DNA of 64,000 nucleotides. It comes from Nocardioides sp. YIM 152315. GTDB lineage: Bacteria; Actinomycetota; Actinomycetes; Propionibacteriales; Nocardioidaceae. The translations under genes and the position numbers were made by a program. The notes under the pieces are model-generated. The model saw only the letters and a program-made list of their open reading frames with translations. It made no database searches and was not told the DNA's origin. Below, one piece after another: positions 8,861 through 15,525 of the stretch (position 1 is its first letter; each line of letters starts with the position of its first letter). The stretch lies in the NCBI RefSeq assembly GCF_029210375.1, contig NZ_JARGER010000037.1, positions 231,342 to 295,341 on the forward strand, written 5' to 3'.

Positions 8861-10528
8861 TCATGATCGCGCCAAACCGGTGCACGCGGTGACCGCATTC
8901 CACGCATTCGTCACCGCGCTGTCGGCGTCGACCGGCTCGGTCGGGGACTCCAGGGTGTCCAGAAGCGCGGCCGCGATCGTCCCTGCGATCACCGGCGCGC
9001 TGAACGACGTGCCGCTCCAGACGGCGTACCCACCGCGGAAGTCGTCCGGGTCGATGGCCTCCCGCACCCGGTCGAAGGCGCGTGTGCGGGCGACCGGCTC
9101 GAAGCCTCCCTGGAAGGCCGGCATGGTGCTCATGACCGACGCTCCCGGCGCGTAGATGTGCACCCACGGCCCCGCGTTGCTGAACATCGCGTCGGAGTGT
9201 CGGCTGGGGTTCAGGGCGCCGACGGAGACGATCGGCGCGATGTCCGGGTCGAACGGGATCGGGCCCGCGCCGTCGGACCAACGGCCGAACGCGGCGGGGA
9301 ATGACGGCCGACTGGTGCCGTCGTTGCCTGCCGAGCACACGATGACAACGCCGTTGCGCGCCAGGTCCTCGAGGATGGAGTACATCGTCGGATCGAAGAG
9401 CGCGTCCTCGGGAGTCTCGTGGTAGTAGCCCATCGAGAGGCTGAGCACGTCGATCGGGTGACCGCCCGGCTCACCTGCGCGGTGCCGGCGAGCGAGCTCG
9501 GCGATCTGGGCGAGCGTCGCCACGAGGTCCGACTCCACGATCGGTCCGTCCGACCCCACGACGCGCCAGGAGATGATGTCCGCGTCCGGGCAACGCTGCC
9601 GGATCAGGCCCGCGATGAACGTGCCGTGGCCGGCGAGGGGATCGATCACACCGTCGAGCGGCCCGTCCTGGTCGCCGTCGTCCTCGGGCGAGACCGACGT
9701 CGCGTCGGAGTAGCCGATCACGTCCCCGCCCAGCGTGACCGTCTTCTTCACGATGCCGTCGAGCCACGGGTGCTTGCCGCAGCCGGTGTCGAGGACGGCG
9801 ACCACCGGCCGGCGTCCGGCGATGGCGTCGTCGGGGCACCGGTGCGGCTTGGGTCCGACGTACGCGACCGGCTGGCGCCCACCGAACCCGATCTGGAGAT
9901 AGCTCACGATGGCACGGGAGCTCCTGGCGTCCGCCGCCGGGTTGGAGTCGTGCAGCGGGTTCGAGTCGTGCAACGGGTTCGAGTCGTGCAGCGGGTTGGA
10001 GTCGTGCAACGGGTTGGAGTCGTGCAACGGGTCGCTGTCGATCGTGTCCGAGCCGATCGCCGGCGACACCACGTGGTCGAGGCTCACTCCCATGACGGCA
10101 TCGACGCCGTACTGGGCGCGGGTCTGCTGCAGCAGTGTCCAGGCGTCCGGGGCGATGCTGGCGCGATTGGTCACCTCCACGCGGACCGGCCGGAAGCCGA
10201 ACCTCAGGTTGACGGTGCGCGGGTCCTCAGCCTCCGGCACGACGTCCCAACCCAGCTGGTCGGCGACCACCCGGAGCACCTCGAAGGCGACGTCGAAGTC
10301 GACGGACTTCGACACCAGCAGCCGCTGTCCGACGTACACCGTGGGACGCGGCACGACGTTCTCGACGATCAACGCGGTGGAAGGGTCGAGGATCCGGCCC
10401 TGCACCGTGCTGACGGAGCCCGGACGCGGCGGGACCGGGTCGCGGTCGAGCTGCTTGCGCGGCTTGTCCTCCGGGCGATCCTTCCGCGGCGGCTGCTTCT
10501 TGTCGTTCTCGTCGGGGTGCTCGGTCAC
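8861..10528 (-). CDS. Subtilisin-like (S8) serine protease, no signal peptide
   Basis: 555 residues. Catalytic residues are intact: Asp in VAVLDTGCG (about 247), His in GHGTFIAG (301), the oxyanion Asn in CSAGNDG (402) and Ser in GTSFSAP (508). The N-terminus is charged (MTEHPDENDKKQPPRKDRP) with no signal peptide or membrane helix, so the enzyme is probably cytoplasmic. Residues about 40-155 form a non-protease domain containing FGFRPVRVEV. Between it and the catalytic domain lies a linker of tandem SNPLHD hexapeptides (about 164-198). GTG start 7 nt after the small gene's stop; the CHAT gene follows after 4 nt, suggesting one transcript. Confidence 0.93.
   Translation of the reverse strand: MTEHPDENDKKQPPRKDRPEDKPRKQLDRDPVPPRPGSVSTVQGRILDPSTALIVENVVPRPTVYVGQRLLVSKSVDFDVAFEVLRVVADQLGWDVVPEAEDPRTVNLRFGFRPVRVEVTNRASIAPDAWTLLQQTRAQYGVDAVMGVSLDHVVSPAIGSDTIDSDPLHDSNPLHDSNPLHDSNPLHDSNPLHDSNPAADARSSRAIVSYLQIGFGGRQPVAYVGPKPHRCPDDAIAGRRPVVAVLDTGCGKHPWLDGIVKKTVTLGGDVIGYSDATSVSPEDDGDQDGPLDGVIDPLAGHGTFIAGLIRQRCPDADIISWRVVGSDGPIVESDLVATLAQIAELARRHRAGEPGGHPIDVLSLSMGYYHETPEDALFDPTMYSILEDLARNGVVIVCSAGNDGTSRPSFPAAFGRWSDGAGPIPFDPDIAPIVSVGALNPSRHSDAMFSNAGPWVHIYAPGASVMSTMPAFQGGFEPVARTRAFDRVREAIDPDDFRGGYAVWSGTSFSAPVIAGTIAAALLDTLESPTEPVDADSAVTNAWNAVTACTGLARS
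9939..10032 (-). repeat. 18-bp tandem repeat coding SNPLHD hexapeptides
   Basis: GAGTCGTGCA recurs with a period of exactly 18 bp at 9945, 9963, 9981, 9999 and 10017 (plus-strand coordinates). Read on the minus strand it codes repeated P-L-H-D-S-N. Differences among the units are nearly all synonymous (TTG/CTG Leu, TCC/TCG Ser); the outermost unit has Asp for Asn. The repeat lies between the N-terminal domain and the catalytic domain of the subtilase. Confidence 0.95.
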
Positions 10529-10535
10529 GGGGTCC

Positions 10536-10997
10536 TCAGATCTCGAAGGTGGGGGTGGCGAACGCCGGGCGGCCGGCGTCGTGCGGCTCCAGCCGCAGGC
10601 GCATCAGCCCGACGGGCAGACCGGTCAGCGAGAACCGCCCCGATTCGGTGGTGACCGCTTCGACGTCCGCCGGGTCCTCGCCCGGCAGGGCACGGATCGT
10701 CATCGGCTCCGCGGGCACGATCCAGCCGTCGACGCGGGAGCTGCCGTTGTCGACGGCGACGCGCAGGAGGAGGTCGGTGTCGCCGTGCACGAAGCGGAGC
10801 GTGTACGACGTGGAGCCGCGCGCCCCGGCCAGCTCCGTCGACCGCTCGACGAGCTCCATCAGCTCGAGGTCGAGGTCGGAGTCGGCGACGGCGGCAGCGG
10901 CCTGCATGGTCGCGACCAGGTGGTCGGGCATCGGGTCGTGACGCTCCCACACGCCCCGCACGATCTCCAGGAGGGCCTCTCGGCTCAGCTCGCTCAT
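10536..10997 (-). CDS. Small cassette protein of unknown function
   Basis: 153 residues, not recognised as a named family. The N-terminal third is helical and acidic (MSELSREALLEIVRGVWERHDPMPDHL...). The rest is beta-rich: STSYTLRFVHGDTDLLLRVAV, a WIVPAEPMTIRAL strand pair, then TESGRFSLTGLPVGLMRLRLEP, which resembles the Gly-x-F-x-L turn of carboxypeptidase-regulatory-like/transthyretin-like beta sandwiches. There are no cysteine zinc ligands, membrane helix or signal peptide, so it is not a classical ZAS anti-sigma factor. Its place between the sigma factor and the protease suggests a regulator or adaptor; this is inference from position only. Confidence 0.8.
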   Translation of the reverse strand: MSELSREALLEIVRGVWERHDPMPDHLVATMQAAAAVADSDLDLELMELVERSTELAGARGSTSYTLRFVHGDTDLLLRVAVDNGSSRVDGWIVPAEPMTIRALPGEDPADVEAVTTESGRFSLTGLPVGLMRLRLEPHDAGRPAFATPTFEI

Positions 10998-11009
10998 GCG
11001 GGGCCCCCG

Positions 11010-11056
11010 CGGAATCGTGGGATGGAGGAGCGCAGCGGGGGAATCCCGCGATTTCG
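11010..11056. repeat. Imperfect inverted repeat between sigma gene and small gene
   Basis: CGGAATCGTGGGAT (11010-11023) pairs with ATCCCGCGATTTCG (11043-11056), 12 of 14 positions complementary, with a 19-nt loop. It fills most of the 70-nt gap between the sigma gene stop and the next start. On the minus strand its ACACCCCACGAAATCGCGGGATT sequence partly resembles the hairpin element at 14058-14124, so it may belong to a dispersed element family or act as an attenuator in the cassette. Confidence 0.45.
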
Positions 11057-11067
11057 TGGGGTGTTCA

Positions 11068-11682
11068 TCAGACTTCTCCTGCCTCGATCAGGGCCACCCG
11101 CAGCTTGGCGAGGCAGCGGCCGCGGGTGGGTCCGATGCTGCCGACCGGCATGCCGAGCTCGGTGGCGAGCTCGCGGTAGTCGGGCCTGTTCTCGAAGGCG
11201 ACGATCCGCAGCAGCCGCCGGCAGCGCTCGGGCAGTCCGTCGACGGCCGCCCACAGCCGGTCGCCGTCGTCGTGCTGCACCACGCTCTCCTCGGCCGACC
11301 GCTGCTGCGGCAGCACGTGCTCGAGGTCGTCGTCCTCGACCGGGGTCGGGGTGGTCTTCGCGCCGGCCGTCCGCCAGGCCTCGCGGCGCGCGGTCGTCGT
11401 CAGCCAGCCACCCACGGCCACCGGGTCCAGGATGGCGGCGCGGCGTCGTACGAGCGCGAGCCAGGTGTTCTGGATGACGTCCTCGGCCGCGCTGTCGCTG
11501 AGCCGGTAGGCACGCACGACGTGCCAGAGGACGGGAGTCATCACGGCGACGAGGTCGTCGAGGCCGGCGGGGTCGCCAGCGGTCCACCGGTTGAACCCGT
11601 CGGTGGCCCGGGCCCAGACGGCGCTCGACCGCTCGTCGTGGGATGGGCCGTCGCCCGCCCGGCTGTGCCCGGTCCTGGTCAT
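11068..11682 (-). CDS. Sigma-70 family (ECF-like) RNA polymerase sigma factor
   Basis: 204 residues. Region 2 includes LDDLVAVMTPVLWHVVRAYRLSDSAAEDVIQNTWLALVRR, with the VIQNTW motif of ECF sigma factors and GGWLTTTARREAWR. Region 4 includes GLPERCRRLLRIVAFENRPDYRELATELGMPVGSIGPTRGRCLAKLR, a helix-turn-helix that reads -35 elements. ATG at 11682 (MTRTGHSRAG) is chosen because a GGGGAGCGAG stretch precedes it; the frame is open further upstream. No adjacent ZAS-type anti-sigma gene is seen. First gene of the subtilase/CHAT cassette. Confidence 0.9.
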   Translation of the reverse strand: MTRTGHSRAGDGPSHDERSSAVWARATDGFNRWTAGDPAGLDDLVAVMTPVLWHVVRAYRLSDSAAEDVIQNTWLALVRRRAAILDPVAVGGWLTTTARREAWRTAGAKTTPTPVEDDDLEHVLPQQRSAEESVVQHDDGDRLWAAVDGLPERCRRLLRIVAFENRPDYRELATELGMPVGSIGPTRGRCLAKLRVALIEAGEV

Positions 11683-11737
11683 GGGACGTCTCGCTCCCCG
11701 ATGTGTCTCAATCAGGTTCACGCCCCCGAGGAGGGAG

Positions 11738-11749
11738 GGAACGCGTTCC
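11738..11749. promoter_or_regulatory. Palindrome upstream of the cassette sigma gene
   Basis: GGAACGCGTTCC is a perfect 12-bp palindrome 56 nt upstream of the sigma gene start, in the 175-nt gap shared with the divergent FemAB-like gene. It could be an operator. It also contains GGAAC, a typical ECF -35 core, but no matching -10 was found at the normal distance, so an autoregulatory promoter is not proven. Confidence 0.35.
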
Positions 11750-11857
11750 TGATACGTCCGTGCTGAAGATATGCGGAGAACGGTCCGGTCCGCAGGCGTC
11801 CGGGCGGCTGGCCCGCCGGTGGATTCGGGCTCACGGGCGGTCCGATAGCCTCGAGCG

Positions 11858-12991
11858 GTGTCCAGCGCCGCCCTCACCGTCCGCGAGATCCCGGGTGCCG
11901 ACCACCTCGAGCTGATCCGGTCGCGACGCGCGGCGAGCTTCCTGCAGACACCCGCGTGGGGGCGCGTGAAGTCGGAGTGGCGCCACGAGTCGCTCGGCTG
12001 GTTCCGGGGCTCCGACCTCGTCGGCGCCGGGCTGGTGCTCTACCGGCAGCTGCCGAAGGTGAAGCGCTACCTCGCCTACCTCCCCGAGGGCCCGGTCATC
12101 GACTGGGACGACGACGACCTGGCCGCCTGGCTGGCTCCGCTGGCCGCGCACCTGAAGGGTCGCGGCGCGTTCGGCGTCCGCATGGGGCCACCCGTGGTCA
12201 CCCGCCGCTGGGACACCGCGACGGTCAAGGCCGGCATCGCCGACCCCGACGTACGTCGCCTCACGGACCTCGCGCCCAGCGAGCGCAGCCACGGCGGCGC
12301 CCGCGTGGTCGCCCAGCTGCGCGAGCTGGGCTGGCGGCCGCAGGCGGCCGAGGGCGGATTCGCCGCCGGCCAGCCGCAGTTCGTCTTCCAGGTGCCGCTC
12401 GCCGGCCGCACCGAGGACCAGGTGCTCGCCGGCATGAACCAGCTCTGGCGGCGCAACATCAAGAAGGCCGCCAAGGAGGGCGTCGAGGTCGCGTCGTACG
12501 ACGGCCCTGCGCTGATGCCGGAGCTGAAGACGTTCCACGACCTCTACGTGCACACCGCCGAGCGCGACCATTTCACGCCGCGGCCGCTGCGGTACCTCGA
12601 GACCATGGCCGACGCCCTCGGCGGAGAGGAGCCGGACCGGATCCGGCTCTACACCGCCCGCCACGACGGCACGCTGGTCGCCGCCACGATCGCGATCCGG
12701 GTCGGTGCGCACGCGTGGTACTCCTACGGCGCCTCCTCCACCGAGAAGCGGGAGGTGCGCGGCTCCAACGCCGTGCAGTGGCAGATGATGCGCGACGCGA
12801 TCGCCGCCGGGGCGGACCTCTACGACCTGCGCGGCATCACCGACACGCTCGCCGCCGACGATCCGCACATCGGGCTGATCCAGTTCAAGGTCGGCACCGG
12901 CGGCGAGGCCGTCGAGTACGCCGGCGAGTGGGACCTGCCGCTCAACAAGGCGCTCTACAAGGCCTTCGACGTCTACATGAGGCGGCGCTGA
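11858..12991 (+). CDS. FemAB/FemX-like peptidoglycan interpeptide-bridge aminoacyltransferase
   Basis: 377 residues of the FemXAB family, two linked GNAT folds. Family features are SFLQTPAWGRVKSEW near the N-terminus, NQLWRRNIKKAAKEGVEV in the middle, and the C-terminal GASSTEKREVRGSNAVQWQMMRDA with YDLRGITDTL. Members add amino acids from aminoacyl-tRNA to the stem peptide of lipid II on the cytoplasmic face of the membrane. A peptidoglycan with a glycine bridge, as in Nocardioides, would suit such an enzyme, but the amino acid cannot be read here. GTG start; the stop overlaps the next ATG (ATGA). Confidence 0.87.
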   Translation: MSSAALTVREIPGADHLELIRSRRAASFLQTPAWGRVKSEWRHESLGWFRGSDLVGAGLVLYRQLPKVKRYLAYLPEGPVIDWDDDDLAAWLAPLAAHLKGRGAFGVRMGPPVVTRRWDTATVKAGIADPDVRRLTDLAPSERSHGGARVVAQLRELGWRPQAAEGGFAAGQPQFVFQVPLAGRTEDQVLAGMNQLWRRNIKKAAKEGVEVASYDGPALMPELKTFHDLYVHTAERDHFTPRPLRYLETMADALGGEEPDRIRLYTARHDGTLVAATIAIRVGAHAWYSYGASSTEKREVRGSNAVQWQMMRDAIAAGADLYDLRGITDTLAADDPHIGLIQFKVGTGGEAVEYAGEWDLPLNKALYKAFDVYMRRR

Positions 12992-14046
12992 TGGCACTCA
13001 CCCTCACCGTCGACGGCGACCGCTGGCGCTCCCACCTGCGCCAGGTGGCGGACGCCGAGCCCGGGCTGGTGCCGGTCGCCAAGGGCAACGGCTACGGCTT
13101 CACCCTCGGACGGCTCGCCCGCAAGACCCAGTGGCTGGGGCTCGACACCCTCGCCGTCGGCACCTACGAGGAGCTCCCCGAGGTCGCGAGCCGGTACGAC
13201 GGGGACCTGCTCGTACTCACCCCGTGGCGCCCCTTCGGAGCGGCGGCCGAGCTCGACCCGGGGCTCGCCCGGCGCGTGATCCACACGGTCAGCCGGGTCG
13301 ACGACCTGACCGACCTCCTCGGCCGCCAGCCCGACGCCCGCGTCGTGCTGGAGCGCGCCACCAGCATGCTGCGCCACGGGATGACCGCGCGCGAGCTGTG
13401 GTCGACCGCCGAGGTCGTGCGCGCCAACCCCAAGGCTCGGGTCGCCGGCGTGGCGCTGCACCTCCCGCTCGCCAACGGCGCGCACCTCTCGGAGGTGCAC
13501 CGGCTGATGACCGAGGTCGTGGCGACCGAGCTGCCCCTCGACACCGTGTGGGTCAGCCACCTCAGCGCGGCGGAGCTGACCGCGCTGCGCTCGTCGTACC
13601 CCGACTTCACCTTCCGCCCGCGCCTCGGCACCGACCTGTGGCTGGGCGACCGGGGCGCGCTCCGGGTCACCGCGACCGTGCTCGACGTGCACGAGGTCGA
13701 GCGCGGCGACGGCTTCGGCTACCGGCACCGCACGGCGCCGAAGGCCGGGCACGTGCTGGTCGTCAGCGGCGGCACCGCCCACGGCATCGGTCTGGAGGCG
13801 CCGCTCGGCGAGGCGAGCCTGCGCGGCCGGGCGGCCACCCTCGCCCGGGGTGGCCTGGACGCCGCCGGCTTCGTGCGCTCGCCGTTCTCGATCGACGGCA
13901 AGCAGCGGCTCTTCGCCGAGCCCCCGCACATGCAGGCGTCGATGCTGTTCCTGCCCCACGGTGCGCGGGTGCCGGGCGTCGGCGACGAGGTCGACGTGCG
14001 CGTGCGGTTCACGGCAACGTCCTTCGACCGCATCGTCGTGACCTGA
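12991..14046 (+). CDS. Alanine-racemase-like fold-type III PLP protein
   Basis: 351 residues. VPVAKGNGYGF (about residues 27-37) corresponds to the PLP-lysine motif of alanine racemase (usually VVKADAYG). LERATSMLRHGM resembles the N-M-x-R-x-G segment, and PHMQASMLFL resembles the C-terminal P-x-x-S-M-D-Q motif. Other positions differ from Alr: GFGYRHRTAPK around the usual catalytic tyrosine, and the C-terminal domain is short. It may be a racemase with another substrate or a non-catalytic PLP protein. Coupling to the FemAB-like gene suggests a cell-wall amino-acid role. Confidence 0.75.
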   Translation: MALTLTVDGDRWRSHLRQVADAEPGLVPVAKGNGYGFTLGRLARKTQWLGLDTLAVGTYEELPEVASRYDGDLLVLTPWRPFGAAAELDPGLARRVIHTVSRVDDLTDLLGRQPDARVVLERATSMLRHGMTARELWSTAEVVRANPKARVAGVALHLPLANGAHLSEVHRLMTEVVATELPLDTVWVSHLSAAELTALRSSYPDFTFRPRLGTDLWLGDRGALRVTATVLDVHEVERGDGFGYRHRTAPKAGHVLVVSGGTAHGIGLEAPLGEASLRGRAATLARGGLDAAGFVRSPFSIDGKQRLFAEPPHMQASMLFLPHGARVPGVGDEVDVRVRFTATSFDRIVVT

Positions 14047-14050
14047 CCTC

Positions 14051-15514
14051 TCAGGCGATTCCCTCGCTTCTCGGGGGATGCAACACCCGAGAAGCGCGGG
14101 AATACCCGGTGAACCGGGTATTCCGCGACTGCCGCACCGGGTCGTGCCGCGGCGACCACAGATCGCGCACGACCATGCCGACCAGGTAGAGCTCGGCGGC
14201 CAGGCGGAGCAGGGTCGCGGCCCAGTAGAAGCCCGCGTCGCCGCCGGCGGCCGGCGCAAGGTAGCCGCCGAGGTACCACCAGACCGCCGCGAAGTAGAGG
14301 ACCTCGCCGGCCTGCCAGACCAGCAGGTCGCGCCAGCGGGGGCGGGCGAGCACGGCGAGTGGCAGCAGCCAGAGCACGTACTGCGGCGAGTAGACCTTGT
14401 TGACGAGCAGGAAGCCGGCGACGACGAGGAAGCCGAGCTGGGCCAGCCGCGGCGTCGACGGCGAGGTCACGCCGAGCGCGGCGACGCCGAGACACCATGC
14501 GCCGAAGAAGATCCAGGACCCGAGGTTGATCGTGTGCGGGTCGAAGGAGAACGGGTCGGGCACGGTGTCCATCGCCTGCTGCACGACGAGCCAGATCGAG
14601 CCGAGGTCGGCCCCCCGGTCGGAGTTGAAGCTCCAGAAGACCTTCCACTCGGACGGTCCCGTGAGCAGCGCGGGGAGGTTCGCGACCACCCAGGCACCCA
14701 CCGCCCCGGCGGCCGCGACGACGAAGTCCCGGTGGCGGCGCTCCCGCAGGCAGATCACCAGCACGCCGCCGAGCAGGAACAGCGGATAGAGCTTGGCCGC
14801 CGTGCCGAGGCCGATCAGCACGCCGGTCAGCAGCGTCCGGTCCCGCGCCCACGCCCACAGCGCGCCGGCCACGAACACCACGGCGATCAGGTCCCAGTTC
14901 ACCAGGCCGGTGAGCAGCAGTGCCGGGGAGAGGGCGAACGCCGCGGCGTCCCACGGGCGGCGGGGGTTCACGCCCGCGAGCAGCCACGTGCAGAGCAGCG
15001 CGAGCACCGCGAACCCGATCGCGTTCACGATCACGAAGACCCGCATCTCGCGGTGGACGTCCGGGCGGCCGGCCACCGTGCCGGTGTCGGCGGCGTAGCG
15101 CGGCTCGAGGTCGGGCGACCCGGTGAGCCAGTGGGTGACCCAGGCGGTGCCCCACGCCCAGTAGGCGATGCCGACGGGGTACTCCATCACCTCGAACCGA
15201 TCGCGCACCTGCTGGTCGTCGCTGTAGGGCCAGTTGAGCTCGGCGAACCCCCGACCCGTGTAGAGGTAGGGCAGGTCTGAGTAGCACATCTGGCTGTAGC
15301 GCTGCTGCCCGTCCTGCCAGGTGTCGTCGTAGCACCCGGACTTCTGGATCATGCCGAGCGCCATGCACACCGCCGTCAGGGCGAGCACCACCCGCACCGG
15401 CGTCCACCACGGGTGCCGGCCCGCACGCGTGCCGACCGGGCCGCCGACGCTCTCGCTCAGCGAGGCGACGATCGGGTCGTCGACGGTGGGGTCCACCCAG
15501 GTGCGATCCCCCAC
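14051..15514 (-). CDS. GT87/DUF2029-type polytopic membrane glycosyltransferase
   Basis: 487 residues with about ten hydrophobic helices, beginning after a polar N-terminus at VRVVLALTAVCMALGM. An early periplasmic loop (SGCYDDTWQDGQQRYSQMCYSDLPYLYTGRGFAELNWPY) and the following MEYPVG stretch resemble polyprenol-phosphate-mannose-dependent GT87 enzymes. It corresponds in position to mycobacterial Rv0051 beside ponA1. GTG start 11 nt after the PBP gene. The last about 20 codons (after DLWSPRHDP) run through the palindromes at 14058-14124, so the C-terminus may have been extended by an inserted repeat. Confidence 0.8.
   Translation of the reverse strand: MGDRTWVDPTVDDPIVASLSESVGGPVGTRAGRHPWWTPVRVVLALTAVCMALGMIQKSGCYDDTWQDGQQRYSQMCYSDLPYLYTGRGFAELNWPYSDDQQVRDRFEVMEYPVGIAYWAWGTAWVTHWLTGSPDLEPRYAADTGTVAGRPDVHREMRVFVIVNAIGFAVLALLCTWLLAGVNPRRPWDAAAFALSPALLLTGLVNWDLIAVVFVAGALWAWARDRTLLTGVLIGLGTAAKLYPLFLLGGVLVICLRERRHRDFVVAAAGAVGAWVVANLPALLTGPSEWKVFWSFNSDRGADLGSIWLVVQQAMDTVPDPFSFDPHTINLGSWIFFGAWCLGVAALGVTSPSTPRLAQLGFLVVAGFLLVNKVYSPQYVLWLLPLAVLARPRWRDLLVWQAGEVLYFAAVWWYLGGYLAPAAGGDAGFYWAATLLRLAAELYLVGMVVRDLWSPRHDPVRQSRNTRFTGYSRASRVLHPPRSEGIA
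14058..14124. repeat. Double hairpin element between convergent genes
   Basis: Arm 14058-14075 (ATTCCCTCGCTTCTCGGG) pairs with 14086-14103 with one mismatch. A second perfect 12-bp stem, GGAATACCCGGT (14099-14110) with ACCGGGTATTCC (14113-14124), shares the GGGAAT bases, so the two stems are mutually exclusive. The element lies just after the racemase-like gene and inside the 3' end of the oppositely oriented GT87 gene; it could act as a bidirectional terminator or be an inserted repeat. Confidence 0.6.
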
Positions 15515-15525
15515 CGGCGCGCTCC

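Noticed and set aside
9939..10032. CRISPR-like array
   Set aside because: Units are contiguous 18-mers without spacers, in frame inside a protease gene.
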